Assembly (NCBI GenBank): GCA_032871835.1
Contig: CM065303.1
Span: 20,338,001 to 20,402,000 of the forward strand
Origin: Dipteronia dyeriana
Lineage: Eukaryota > Streptophyta > Magnoliopsida > Sapindales > Sapindaceae
Length of the DNA: 64,000 bases
Reading direction: 5' to 3'
Shown here: in pieces, positions 10,208 through 22,437 of the stretch
Numbering within the stretch: position 1 is the first letter of the stretch
Layout of the letters: each line of letters begins with the position of its first letter
Notes under the pieces: generated by a model
What the model saw: only the letters and a program-made list of their open reading frames with translations
Databases searched by the model: none
Told to the model about the DNA's origin: nothing
Made by a program: the position numbers and the translations under genes

Positions 10208-12705
10208 TGTTGGAAAAACAGACGGTGGAAGCGAAAATTATCGATTAGTATATTTCAAAAAAAAATCCTTGAAAAGAATGGACCTTAACCCTTGATTAAT
10301 TAATATATAATAAAAGTATCGTACATTTTTCTCGTGGCGATTGAAATTGCACCAAATTGAATCCACAAGATCTTTCAATCCAATCAAGAACATGAATCAC
10401 CTAGGAGTATGGGCTCCCTTTCTTTGAATTGTCTACCTAATAATGGAAAACAAACAAAATCTTTTTCTTTTGTTAGTCACAATAATCCTCCTAGAGAAAA
10501 ATGAAGAATGCGTGGTCACTTGTGAAATCTCAATTTATTGATTGAAACTCATGTGAACCCGATTCGATTTTGTGCACAAAGTCTTTTGATGTAAAAGCTA
10601 CTAATGCACTATCGAAGACAATTTCATCATTTCTCTATGTTTGGCCGAATTCTTCACACAATGAGTTGGATGAAGTTTTTTTTAACTATATAAGCGAATA
10701 AACAAAAAAAATCTCACACAAGAACTAGGGTGGTGGCCGAATTCTCTCTCAAGATTTTAACCTTGACCGAATTCTCACTCTAGAAAACTTGCCTTGGCCG
10801 AATTCTCCATGGTGATTTATATAGGTGGCCAAATCCTCCTACAATGAGGATTTGTGTGTTGGCTAAGAAACCTCACTCAAAGAAGAATTCTTTTCCACAC
10901 CAAGACTTTTATTCCAACTCATTAGTGTATTTATCCAATAACTAATTATTGAATATAAATGAAATTGTGACTTTATGAAAAAATTCATAATTTGACCAAT
11001 TGTCAATTAGAGTTTTGATATATATCAAATACTTCATAATTTGACTAGATAAATAAATTCATTTTATTTGTCTGTTTATCAAATAAAGTTTTTGATACTT
11101 ATTATATTACCAACAATAGTATAACACTACGAGACCTTCTCCTACTAGGAATATTTTTTTTGAATTTTAATTAAATAATTAATTAATTAATTATTAAATA
11201 AATTTTTATTTAATTAAATGATAAAACAAAAACAATATATTAGGATATTATATTAGTTCTTGCCACCCAAGCTTATTATATATGGGCATATATTATTTTT
11301 TCCTTTTTATTAAATCCATCGGACTTTAACAAAAAGTCCACATGTGAACTAGACTCATTCTTACTAAAAAGAAACAAGTCAACATGTCTTAAATTAATAC
11401 ATTAATATAATTTAACAGCTCATTTGATTAAAATGTGTAATTTATATTCTTAATGTATTAATGGAATGCTAATCGCACCCCATTATGGCCGCCTAAGGAT
11501 TCCCACATCTTTGGGCGCCCATTCCAGGTATTTTGAAGAGTTACTGCGTGTCTTGACCACACTTGACCGCATCTCTCCAAAACTTTTGGATTCCAAAATC
11601 CAAAAACAATTCTAGATGGACCCATAAATTGGTCTGGTAGAATATTTCAAGTGATCCATGCAAGTTCGTATTGATTGGGGATCTTGACAGGCTATCTAAA
11701 TTTAAGCTCCAATAGACATAATCTAATCACAATCAATAAATTATTCACTTAGGTCAAATCTATTAATTTTAGTTCATTCCACTAAAGAACTAAAATTGAA
11801 CTCTTAAATAAAAATAGAATAAGTTAATGTTCCTCATTCGTACCCTAGACAATCTTAATGGAGATAGTATATACTCGTAAAGAATATCAGTAATCGTCAA
11901 GAGCTCACAGACCGTCTATGGTTCTCCTAGTTACCATATTTACTCATATGACCACATTTTAAACTTGAATATTTTGACTTGTCCAGAAGCCATATTTCCA
12001 TAGACACTATTGAAAACTTAACGTTAAGATTTAATATCCAATACCTCAAAATATCCATATGATGATATTCTACTCACTTTTAATAAATAGAGTCACGATG
12101 TCCATATCTATAAATGAAGTCCTCTACCGATTAACAAATGAATACCATCAAAACATCGAGGATAGACTATGTTATATAATCGTACTCAATGGTGGCTCAA
12201 ATGATAACACTTATAACCATAAGTCCATCATTTATCTCAAGATTAATAGACTTTTCGATTGTCTTCAATTGAAAACTTTTATCCATTGATGGTTCTAGAT
12301 AAAGTATCTCACTGTGATCCTATCCAATGCACCTAGTGTACTAGATTCTTTTCCCCAAAGATACCACACTTTGATGATTTTAGACTCATCATAACACATT
12401 TGATCCCACTCAAATGCTAGCTAATGAATCTACAACTTTAACAAGATAAAGGTGCCCAACCTTTATCTTAAGTTGTGAATATTGTTCAAGAATAACTAAA
12501 GAATCGTGTCTACCTCATACATTTCCAGATGTACGAACAATTCATCTTTTCTCATAGTCTTTTGACCTTATGGTTATTAATTTTGACAATTTTAATAATT
12601 AAACTATAAATGCTATAAGCTTTGTTAAACTAGAAATCATTTTATAAATATGAAAAGATTGTCAAATACATTATTACACTTTTACTATTGAGCATAATCC
12701 CAACA
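10208..12705 (-). repeat. 5' LTR (2.5 kb) of the minus-strand element
   Basis: On the plus strand it begins TGTTGGAAAA and ends ATCCCAACA, giving TGTTGG/CCAACA ends. Between 10640 and 10830 the phrase GGCCGAATTCTC or close variants recurs about five times. The same phrase occurs once in LTR A at about 2712. No coding capacity is visible. Confidence 0.75.
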
Positions 12706-14423
12706 GATTCATGGTTGCCTAGTATGGTTTAGCAAAGGAGAAACATCTTGAAAGCGATTTTGAACTTGGCAGGGTTTGATGAAAAGAAGAATAAAGGTGG
12801 AAGAAAATTTTGGCTAGTGGTGTTAGGTACAAGTCATGGAGATCCAATATGGGTTACACAAGGCAATACAAAAAAAAACTCTTGAATGCTAAAAAAAAAG
12901 TCTCTGTTGTGGTGTAGGGCTTATTAGGCAAAGCACGCCCGGCTCTAGTAGTAAGACTTTCACCAGGTATGTGATGCAAAGAAAAAAGGTCTTTCATAGG
13001 GTTTGGGTGAGTAAGGACATATTCATCCTTTTGACAATTTTCCCCATTGGCCATGGAAGAGGATATATTGCTGAAAGTGGTTCATAATTGTGCACAAGGC
13101 ATTGGTCAGAAGGTATGGTGGACAAAGATGTCGATGGCTGACGAACTCTCTAGTAATCTGACGTGAGGAGTTACACCACAAGTTCAGCAGGTTATTTTCG
13201 ACATGGTGCCAGAACAACGAACATAAAAAAATAAAGGAAAAAATAAATCTTAGGATGGTTTGTTCCTAAATGGTTATACCTTGTGGTGGGGTATGTCGAT
13301 TCTCACTATAGAGAGTCGTGGCTGTGGACAAAGGTCTTGAGAATTCAAACTAAACGGGAGAATTGTTAGGTTTTTGCTCGTATTCTCAAGTGAACCCAAT
13401 GTGAACTAAACGAGACTCAACTGATGTGAAACTTCTTAGAGACGTGGGAAAATGTTTGGAAGTTGAAGATGGTATTTGAGAGAGGTTCGAAGACCAAAAA
13501 AGAATTGAAGAAATGGATTCTAGAAGGAACCACAACTTCAACCGCTGTACGGACAAGTCATATGGACCGTAGCATAGGGAACGATCAGTTTTAGGAGATC
13601 AAACGTGGTGCAGACTGTGGTAAGGTAAAGACGCATACCGTGGTATTCTGGGCGGTCATCTCCAGTGGCTTTTCGTAGTGTAGAGTGTGAGTTGCAAACC
13701 ATAGCCCAAACCGAGATAATGACGTATTTACACAAGTCTAAAAAGGTGCTTGAAAATAGGAAAGGTTTTCTTCTAGAAGTTCTTGTGCTTATCAGAAAAG
13801 GAAAAAGATATTTTCTTCATGAAGAATATGAAAGTCAAGTACTTGAAGGAAAAAGATTTCCCCTTAACAAGAAGGCTTGTCATAATAGGAAATATTATTA
13901 TGTTGAACAAGTAATTTTTATACGTTTAGGAGTAGGATTTCCTTTTATCTTAAACTCTCTATAACTATTATAAATAGAACCTTGTATCTAGGTTATTTTG
14001 TGCGGAGTAAAAATAAAACACCATGTAACATCAGATAGTTGTGAGATATAGGTGAGAGACCCATGGGAATATCTGGGGAAATATCTAAGGGAATATCAAT
14101 AGATCAAGTTAGAGATCCGTAGGTGATATTGAAAGGAGACCTATAGATATTGGGAGGTTTTTTGTGAGGATCTTGTGAGTATTGTGAGTATTGTGAGTTG
14201 AGAATCATGATGTAAAGATCTATTGTGAGACTCCATGGTTTGGGTTTAAGGTGTGAGAGAGAATCCTGGAGCATATGTTTGTAATAATTTATCATATAGT
14301 GGAACTTTCTCTATTGTCCTGATTCTCTCATCTATTTTCTGCTATAGACATTATTAATTGCTATGAGTTATGGGCGAATATTAGATATGACGCTTCTGTA
14401 ATCATTGGTTCAAATCCCCAACA
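12706..14423 (+). mobile_element. 3' end of an LTR retrotransposon inserted in the OCT gene (element B)
   Basis: About 660 bp of degenerate internal sequence (12706-13363) ends in a purine-rich tract (CTAAACGGGAGAAT) before an LTR that starts TGTTAGGTTTTTGC. The LTR ends ATCCCCAACA at 14423, and transporter coding sequence begins within a few bases. The right flanking pentamer is CGGAA. The left end is not in the window. Confidence 0.7.
13364..14423 (+). repeat. 3' LTR of element B (1.06 kb)
   Basis: It has TGTTAG...CAACA termini. A clear TATA box (TATAAATAG) lies at 13969-13977. A purine-rich stretch with recurring GAGACC and GGGAATATC phrases follows at 14040-14165. The open frame across 13665-13964 has no recognisable domain and is probably chance. 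Confidence 0.75.
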
Positions 14424-14674
14424 CGGAATTATGACGATCTTATCTAACAATGTGTGGATTTATTCGTTATTAAGATTTGTAACTGGATTTTTCCAAGCAA
14501 CATTTGGATCGAGTATCATCATATTATTATCAGAAGTGGTCGAAAGAAAATGGCCGGGATGAGATGGAAATCTATTGTTTTTCTTCTGCATGGTAGGTAT
14601 GTTGTTTTTACCCGCAATAGCATATAGGAACAGAAGGGCTTCATGGAGGCATATCTACATCTATGTTTATGCTC
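14424..14674 (+). pseudogene. Organic cation/carnitine transporter pseudogene, fragment 1 (middle of protein)
   Basis: Reading from 14431, the translation passes through SNNVWIYSLLRFVTGF and on to PAIAYRNRRASWRHIYIY. This matches the central part of plant OCT-type carriers of the major facilitator superfamily: a transmembrane helix with the RFxxG signature, another helix, then the SWR segment before the next loop. Such proteins have 12 membrane helices and move organic cations or carnitine across the plasma or vacuolar membrane; many are single-exon genes of about 1.5 kb. The N-terminal third is missing because retroelement B ends at 14423. An in-frame TGA at 14560-14562 replaces a conserved Arg codon, as a CGA to TGA change would. 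The fragment ends where an unidentified insertion begins. The remainder is at 38641 and 43095. Confidence 0.82.
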
Positions 14675-15007
14675 AGAGGCGGACCGTCTTGGGAGGCTAA
14701 CCCGGCTTTAGCTGGGTAAGATTTTTGGGAAAAAAAAAGTTGAGAACTAATTTAATACTATTTTAATTAATCAACAAAATGCAATGTCGTAGTTAGATTA
14801 TTATTAGAGTATTAGTACAATCAGAGTAGCACCAAGATTCTCTTCTTTCAATAGACAGACACATCAACATCTATTCTAATTCTATTCCTATATCTTTCCC
14901 ACCGGTGCCAAATCTCTCTTAAGTCTCAAATCATCAACTCTTTCCAATTAATAAATCATTATATCCCTCATCTAAATTATCAATTACAAAATTAAATATA
15001 AAAGTAT
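14675..15007 (+). mobile_element. Left part of an unidentified insertion in the OCT gene
   Basis: The sequence starts CAGAGGCGGACC directly after transporter coding sequence and is interrupted at 15008 by a gypsy LTR. The rest is at 38111-38640. The first bases resemble hAT-type plant transposon ends. However, the flanking direct repeat is 19 bp (14656-14674 and 38641-38659, one mismatch), longer than the 8 bp expected for hAT and closer to LINE-type duplications. No coding frame is visible. Confidence 0.55.
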
Positions 15008-16188
15008 TGTTAATAGCCAAATTTGGCTAGGGACCAAAGGAAAATTTTCCACTCTCCTAGCTAGGGTCCAAATCTGAGATTACCTAACAGGGTACCGAGG
15101 TTCCCGATCGAGCAATTGGGCGACCCCGCAGAAGGGAGGAAAGGTCGTCGCGCCCTGAGTACACCCCCAGGTGAAGCTTGACATGATCAGATCAAGCTCC
15201 TCACATTGAAATAAGAACCCAAGGCAAGACCGATACAGGACGATCCAGGCTCCCCGAAGTCGAAATTACCTTGCAGCCTCCCCAGAAGCCCGCCATCCTC
15301 TCTAGACACAGAGAGAGATCTGTAAGGCATCAATCTCGTACTATGGTATTGCTCCATCTTGTCGAGGAAGGAGGCAAATCTATCTAGGTATGTAGGAGGA
15401 AGCTTGCAGAAGCTCCGTCATCGCTAACATGGTCATTTCATGCTCTAAAAGGGACCTGGAAAGGTCGGATCGAGCTTCTAATATCAGGACAAGAGCATGG
15501 ATTTACCTCGTCTTTCAAAATTGTGAACGCCATATTTGGTGACCTCCATGACATATCTCACCAGGGTAATATACAGGATCACCTTCACTCTCCAAATTAT
15601 ATTGAAACACTGCGTACGTGTAGGGCAAGTGATTGAGTCCAAAGAGGAAACAAACTTATCTGTATCCTAGATATTCTCAATTCCATCATTCAAACAAAAT
15701 CAATGACATTCAAGCAGAACATCCCGCCCGATAAGGAGGAATTTGATTCAGAAAATAATGGCAGGAAGATCACAAGTTTAACCTAGTTGGACTATGCATA
15801 AATACGCCCAAGCGTTCACGATGAAGAGGGACCGAAGAAAAAAAAAAGGTAGAGAATGAGAGAGTTTTTACTCTGCCTAAATTCTGTGATCAGAACACGA
15901 CCAATGTAGTTATCTACTTCTCGACAGACACGAAGCCACCACACCTATTGTACCTAAGAATGACTATGAGCATTTGAACGACTTTTGTATACACCATATG
16001 ATTCAATAATAAATTAGTGACATTTTCTCTTGTGTGTCTTAGTATTTCGTGCTATCATTCATCGTTATTTTCACTATCAAATATAAGAACTAGGTATCGA
16101 AGGTACCAACCCCGGTCTCCACCTCCGTCGTAGTGGTCTCGAGGGTGCTAACCAAAATTCCACACCCCGAGTGAATTTTTTGTTAACA
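15008..16188 (+). repeat. 5' LTR of G1 (1.18 kb)
   Basis: TGTTAA/TTAACA ends. A TATA-like TATGCATAAATA lies at 15793-15804. Its 3' 480 bp align with 37632-38110, and the whole LTR aligns in reverse with the solo LTR at 23362-24485. The degenerate primer site TAGCACCATCTGTGGGAAC follows at about 16193, recognisable as a mutated form of the TGGCGCC-type site usual in Tat elements. Confidence 0.88.
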
Positions 16189-16264
16189 CTTTCTAGCACC
16201 ATCTGTGGGAACACTCACACCCAATTTATGAAAATTTTACGTGTTTGTTATTTTACCGGAGTTA

Positions 16265-18250
16265 TGAGGCTCCGCTCCTCCTAGAGGTAGCCTGAGGCTT
16301 CGGGACAACCTTATGCTGCATCGACACGAAAGACCCCAAGAAAGGATAGGAAATCTAGGCACTGTAATCAAGCTCCGGTCCAGCCAACCGATGCACAGGA
16401 TCCTGACCCTCCTATGATAAGTCAGGCCATGCTAGACCAACAAGCAACGGCTTTCATGGAAAAATCACGCCTTCGCCTACTTGCTGAGGGCATCGTAACC
16501 CAGCCGGTAAATCCCAACGCCAAGAGAGAGTCGAGCAGGGCTGAAACCATGCAGCAAGTATTCGACTGATTGGGAACTCCCCCACCAGAGCCAGCTCGCG
16601 ATAGGGCAGGGCATCAACCCTCAATCCAGGATAAGCTAGGGCTTATGCCCTAAGTTTCTGGCAGGCTATCGTGTTATCAACCCAGGCACGCCAAATCAGC
16701 AGTAGACGCTCTGCCATGGGAGCATAGAGAAGCTCCTCTCCAGACAGCCTTAAGAGGGGAAACCCGGGCCAAAGAAGAAGGTAGCCAGTAAAGCCCCCGG
16801 ACATATCCTGTTTGTAAAGAAGACCAAGTCGAGGTCTCCAAATAATCAGAGGGATCCGACAGCGAGGGGTCTGAGGTGGAATCAAAGAATCATGGGAACA
16901 GACGCTTAAGGGATCAGCTGGCGAAGCTACATAATGAGATTTCGCAGATGAAGAATGAGAAAAGCAAGGAGGCCAAGAAGGATCCCTTGAGCGAAATGAA
17001 TACACCCTTCACTAGGAGGATCCGGGAAGCTGAGCTCCCGTCGAAATTCAAAATACCGGTAGACAAGTTCTCCAATACAGGGGACCCTTTGAGCCACTTG
17101 GAGAGCTTCGTCCAGGAAATGGAGGTCAAGAATACCACCAGAGCTGCCATATGCAGAATGTTCCCTACCATCTTAACTGATTACGTAAAGACTTGGTTCA
17201 GGAGGTTACCTACTGGTAGCGTCGATTCATTCATAAAGCTATCAACTAATTTTTACTCACAAATCCAAGGGGTCAAGCCACATCCAAAGGATCCCATACA
17301 CCTTCAATATGTGGTCCAGAAGTGAAGTGAAACACTCCGGTCATATGTGGAATGTTTTTACAAGGAAGTCATACAGATAGGAGTTTTCGCCGAGAAGGAG
17401 ACCCTTGCTTACTTCAGGCAAAACCTGTGCACGGACAAGCTTTTTCGATCCTTCGCCAAGAGGCCTTCAAAGACCTACCAAGAGGCCTATAATCTGGCTT
17501 TTAAGTAGGTCGAGATTGATGAACAACTCAAGGTCAAAATAGAGCATGACGACATAAGAATGGTGAAGAGTCAGAAGAATGAAGCTCCCAGACCTGAGCC
17601 AGCTCAGAAAAACCAGAACAAACCTTCCAACAGGTTGATATACCGTTCACCCACTTTCCAACCTTGGTAAGAAAGGTATCTAGTGAGACAAACCCCTCCG
17701 CAAGCTTTGCCTCCTCCAAGGACTGTAGCCCCTGACACGAGATGAAAGAGGGTATGATCATTACACCCCTTTAAATGCATCCTGAGAAATAATCTACCTC
17801 ACCATTCGGGACAAGGAGCTACTCTAAAAGCCTATACCCATGAAAGCCCCAGCAGACAAAAGGAATAGCTACAAGTACTGCGACTTTCATGAAGACGTAT
17901 AGCATAACACTTCAGAGTGATATAGTCTGCATAACCAGATTGAAGCTCTGGTGAGGAGAGAATGTCTGATAGAATTCTTACAGCAGGTTAGGGACAACAT
18001 CCAGACTAGAAGGGAGGTACAAGCAGATATCTGTGACCATACTGAGAAGAGAAAGGGGAACAGAAGGATTTGATGCAGCAAGTCCAAGTAATACACACCA
18101 TCAGTGGGGGGCCCACCCTGACTGGCACCTCCAATAATTCCAGGAAGATTCCCTATGTCGATGAGGGTCAGGGTATCTTCAAGGTCGACCAAAGCCCAGC
18201 TGGCCCATCCAGTCAACGCATATTATTTTCACCAAGGCAGACGTCTACAA
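16265..18250 (+). pseudogene. G1 gag (degenerate)
   Basis: This encodes the retroelement capsid polyprotein. The best-preserved part is 16876-17325, a retrotransposon-gag domain (PF03732 type) with PSKFKIPVDKFSNTGDP, a conserved PLSHLESF segment and AWFRRLP-like TWFRRLPTGS. Matching sequence continues in broken frames to a degenerate zinc-knuckle zone near 17870-17990 (KYC..FHED, then HNQIEALVRRECL). The N-terminal part (16265-16875) has several stops. It sits between the primer site and the protease. Confidence 0.8.
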
Positions 18251-18254
18251 CACT

Positions 18255-18998
18255 GTGCAGCCTCACGATGAACTCATGGTGATCACAGTACAGATTGCCA
18301 ACTGCGTGGTTCACCGCATGCTCGTTGATACAGGTAGTAGTATAGGCATCATCTTCAAAGACACCTTGGAGAAACTGAATTTGAAGCAGTGGTGTTACAA
18401 TAGCTGTACAACCTCGCTGTATGGATTCCCTGGGGATTCTATCATACCAGTGGGATCAAAGATTCTTTCGGTGATCTCTGGAACTGTACCCCTCCAATAA
18501 AACATTATCACAGACTTTGTTGTGGTCGACATCCCGTCAACCTATAACGCGATACTAGGTAGACCATTTCTATCCTCCTTGAAAGGAGTCATGTCTATCT
18601 ACCATAATGGTTTAAAATTTCCAGTGGAGAACAAACTGGGAGAAGTACGTGGGGACCAGCAAGCGGCCAGGAAATGCTACGCAGTGTCTGCCAATCCAAC
18701 AGCTTTGGTAAAGCAGTTTGTGAAATTTACAACGATCCAGGATATGGAGACACCTGGGATGACCCTGGAAGACACGGAGCCTGCCGATCATCCAGAGGAT
18801 GAACCCCTAACACTGGATGAGGAAGAACCGAGTAAAGGATGGGCAAGCGGGAACCCTGTGAACAAGCTAGAGGAGATACCCATCAGAAGGAACTATCCCT
18901 CCAAGGTTGTCAAGGTCGGATCTATCCTCAAGCCAAGAGTGAAAAAAGGTTTGATCAGCTTCTCCGAGAATTCAGCAACATTTTGCCTGGAGTCATGA
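18255..18998 (+). pseudogene. G1 aspartic protease region
   Basis: Retroviral-type aspartic protease that would cut Gag-Pol. The active-site signature MLVDTGSS is intact near 18320, followed by IIFKDTLEKL. The flap-side segment VVDIPSTYNAILGRPFL is found from 18522, after an intervening TAA near 18498-18500. The second half continues as an acidic linker (EDTEPADHPEDE) towards the reverse transcriptase. Loss of the open frame separates it from gag. Confidence 0.8.
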
Positions 18999-20254
18999 CG
19001 AGATGCTCGGGATTCCAATATCATTAGCTACTTGTTGATTAGCATTTGAACCAACCTTCAATCCCGTCAAACAGAAGAGGCATCACTTTAACACTGAAAG
19101 GAACGTTGCGGTTTGATAGAAAATGGATTAGTCGATCAGAGCAGGCTTTATTAGAGAATCGTGCTACCCTGAATGGATTGCTAGTGTGGTCATGGTCACG
19201 AAAGTGAATAGGAAGTGGCATATATGCATCGTCTACACCGAACTCAATCGGGTGTGTCGAAAAGACAGCTTTCCTCTACCAAAAATTGATTAACTGGTGG
19301 ACTCCATAGCCGAGAACAAGCTCATCAGCTTCATGGATACGTTTTCGGGGTATAACCAGTTTATGATGCACCCTACCAATCAAGACAAGACCAACTTCAT
19401 CACGGGGCAAGGACTTTATTGCTAAAAGGTGATGCCTTTAGGCATCAAAAACGTGGGAGCTACCTACCAGCAATTGGTCAATCGATTGTTCAAACTGGAG
19501 ATAGGGAGAACGATAGAGGTGTACATAGACGATATGATCACCAAATCTTTGGAAGTAGAAGAACACCATGAATATCTCCATAGGACTTTCCAGATAGTGA
19601 GAGAGAACCGAATGCGGCAGAATCCCACCAAGTGTGCTTTAGGGGCCATTTGGTATGGTGGTATCTTTACATGGGAATGGGAATCTCAAAGCATTCCCAT
19701 GTTTGGTAGTAGGTTTGAGTTTTTTGTTTCCCTGGAATGTGAATCTCATGTGAATCACATTATCCTCCAGAGGGGTAATGTGATTCCCATCAAAATAGGT
19801 GGGTTTCAGATTACCTCCATCTGATTCCCATCGTGGGACCTACCATTATTAAAAAAAAAATTACTTTATTTTCTACTTCTTTTTGCTCTTCACGATCTAC
19901 TCAGAATTAATTTAAAAAAATCCCCAAACCCTAGATTAAATATTCTCCTCTTCAATTCACCCCTAAATCCCAATCCAAACTAATCAACTCACAAATAATC
20001 TCAACATCTCAAACACCACCGAAAACACACACAAAAAAATTGCACACATCTTGAGTAAACAAGATCTGGGTTTGCTCAATGATGATGACAATGACGGTGA
20101 TATTCGCTGAGGACGACGGTGACGGCGAGCTTCGACGACGACGGCAGCGAGCTTCGACGATGAGGACGACGACGGCAGCGAGCTTCAAAGACGACGGTGA
20201 CAATGACGGGCTGGAGAAGACAACGAAGATTTGGAGGCAAGGACGACGGCGATC

Positions 20255-20300
<46 letters not shown>

Positions 20301-21236
20301 GAGATGAAAGAATTTTTTTTTCATAAATGGATCTAGGAATTTTTTTGAAGTATATAAAACGATTTTAATTTTAATTTTTTTATTTTTTTTTGTTTTTAAT
20401 AAAAAGATAAAAAACAAATTCCCATGTACAACCAAACACTATTACTTAATATTTCTAGGAATCCATTATAATATTTCCATACACAACCAAACACATGTAT
20501 ACAACTTTCCCAATAATCACATTACTGGGTTTCACTTTCCCAGGAATCAGATGATTTTGATTACCTCATACCAAACGGCCCCTTAGGGTAACAACGGGGA
20601 AGTTTTTGGGCTTCATGGTGAATGAGAGAGGAATTGAGGCAAATCCAGAAAAGATCCAAGCTATCCTGAACCTAGACTCTCCACCACTCTTAAACAAGTC
20701 CAAGTGATGACAGGGCTTGTTGCCACGCTCACCAGGTTCATTTCACGTTCCACGGATAAATGTCTTCCCTTCTTCAAAGCCATCAAACAGAGGAGGAACA
20801 TGAAATGGGACAAGGACAGTGAGCAAGCTTTCCAGGACTTAAAAAAGTACATCGCCAGCCCACCGCTGTTAGTTTAGCCAATGTCGGGGGAAGAATTACA
20901 GATGTACCTGGCAGTGTCAGAAACGGCAGTAAGTGGGGCTTTGGTCAAAGAATGCGAGGATATGATCCAGTGACCTATCTACTACGTCAGTCATGCGCTA
21001 TCCAAACCTGAGAAGAACTACCTCCTCTTTGAAAAGCTTACCCTTGCCCTGGTTACCTGGACTAGAAAGCTTCGTTCTTATAATCAAGCCCATACAGTGG
21101 TAGTGGTGACGGACCAACCTCTCCGCCAATTTTTATAGAGCCCGGATGTATTTGGAAGGCTAGTCCTGTGGTCTTTGAAGCTCACCCAGTTTTACCCTAA
21201 GTACAAATCTCAAACGATAATCAAAGCTCAGGCCGT
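18999..21236 (+). pseudogene. G1 reverse transcriptase and RNase H, split by a MITE
   Basis: The N-terminal RT half (18999-19641) is full of stops but keeps the motif-A Asp (SFMDTFSGYNQ, about 19330) and the catalytic VYIDDMITKS motif at about 19520. The sequence stops at KCALG where a 941-bp Harbinger-type element is inserted (19642-20582) and resumes with GKFLGFMVNERGIEANP at about 20600. The RT-linked RNase H follows (SGALVKECEDMI, the YYVSHALS segment, then VVVVTDQPLRQFL) with stops at several places. At about 21236 the text jumps from the end of RNase H straight into the integrase zinc domain. The second, archaeal-type RNase H that Tat elements carry is therefore deleted here, in contrast to the element at 46241-58175. 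Confidence 0.82.
19642..20582. mobile_element. Harbinger/Tourist-type MITE (941 bp) inside G1 RT
   Basis: The ends are inverted repeats: GGGGCCATTTGGTATGGTGG at the left, and the right end reads GGGGCCGTTTGGTATGAGG on the other strand. TTA flanks both sides (19639-19641 and 20583-20585), the target duplication typical of PIF/Harbinger elements. The inside holds a GACGACGG/GAGCTTCGACGA repeat block (20105-20200) and a GA run (20256-20303). No transposase is present, so it would have moved in trans. Confidence 0.92.
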
Positions 21237-22212
21237 ATGGGGTATTACTGGCCAACTATTCACCAAGATGCGAAGAGTTTTGTACAATCCAATGAACCGT
21301 GTTAGAGGACCTCGAACTTAAGTCACCAACCACCAGGGTGGTTGTCATCTCTCAGTTCACCCAACCCATTTTCCATATAGGGGGGTCGATCTGATCGAAC
21401 CGTTTCCTACCGCTTATGGGCAAGCTAAGCATACTATCGTGGCAATCGTCTATTTTACAAAGTGAGTCGAGACAGGACCTCTCTCCTAAATTTCATAAGA
21501 GAATACAATGATGTTCATCAAAACCAACATGGTTTGCAGGTTCGGGACTATACTCATCATTGTAGCAGACCTAGGCAAATAGTTGGACAATGCCCGATTC
21601 AAAGACTTTTGTGAAGGTTTAGGAATCGACCTCAGGTTCGCTTCAGTAGCCCACCTCAAGACTAATTGGATGGTCGAATCCACCAACAAGACTATGAAGA
21701 AGAAATTGCAGCAAAAGAAAGGCAAGTGGGTCAAAGAGCTCATCGAGATTCTCTAGGCATATCAAACCACGAAGAGAATGGCTACTGGAGAAACACCCTA
21801 CTCTCTAGCCTTCAGGGTCGAAGCTGCCCTCCCCATCGAGCACAAACTAACCTCGTTTATGGTATAATACCTTAAACCGAAAAGCAACGAGGTCAAGCTC
21901 TGAGCCAGTCTAGACCTCCTAGAAGAGAAACAAGAAAAGGTAGCTGAGAATGTGGCGGTTTACATGAGCAAGATCGCTAGGTATTACAATAGAAAAATCA
22001 AAGCCAGGAACTTCAAGTAGGGGGATTTGGTTCTCAGGAAAATGACCCTGAACAACCGAAAAAAGTCAGATGGAGTCCTAGGACCCAACTGTGAAGGACC
22101 ATATTTGGTAAAGGTAGTAGTCCATAATAGGGCATACAAGCTAGAAGACATGGATGGTCGATCCATCGACCACACCTGGAGTGCTGAGCATTTGAGGAAA
22201 TGTTATCCCTAG
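21237..22212 (+). pseudogene. G1 integrase (degenerate)
   Basis: DDE-type integrase that would insert the cDNA. The zinc-domain segment GYYWPTIHQDAKSF is readable at about 21238. The core shows the first Asp in GVDLIEPF, a second Asp region altered to VADLGK, and the Glu in WMVESTNK. The C-terminal domain (22027-22212) is best preserved, with GPNCEGPYLVKVV and the terminal HLRKCYP before TAG. At least six in-frame stops lie in between. It ends pol and is followed by the tandem array at 22438. Confidence 0.82.
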
Positions 22213-22437
22213 GCAAAGGAGTCTTGAGCAGGCTACCTCCATTTAGGTTTTAATAAAGTTTTCAACAACAATGTACTCCATTTGATCATCAATAAAGTCT
22301 GTTAATAATTTCTTCATCTCTGATTGTATTCTTCATGAGCTGTTAATTTCTCCATATTTGATTATGTTCTCCGCGAGTAAATTTGCCATAACCGCCTTGA
22401 GACGAGGGATTATTCGGGGAAGCCCTCACTATCCCTA

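Larger units (their letters stand above)
10103..12705 (-). mobile_element. 5' end of a minus-strand LTR retrotransposon (LTR plus primer site)
   Basis: Read on the minus strand, a 2.5-kb LTR (12705 down to 10208) is followed by a 2-bp spacer, a primer-binding site and about 90 bp of leader before the microsatellite. The coding region is absent or displaced. The pentamer beyond the LTR is GATTC (12706-12710), and no partner was found. Confidence 0.75.

Noticed and set aside
9886..10295. Open frames with HTHTHTHIYIYIYMCVCVCV-type product
   Set aside because: They are translations of the AC/AT/GT microsatellite and not genes.
13665..13964. 99-codon plus-strand frame as a possible gene
   Set aside because: It lies wholly inside the LTR of element B, upstream of its TATA box, and shows no domain.
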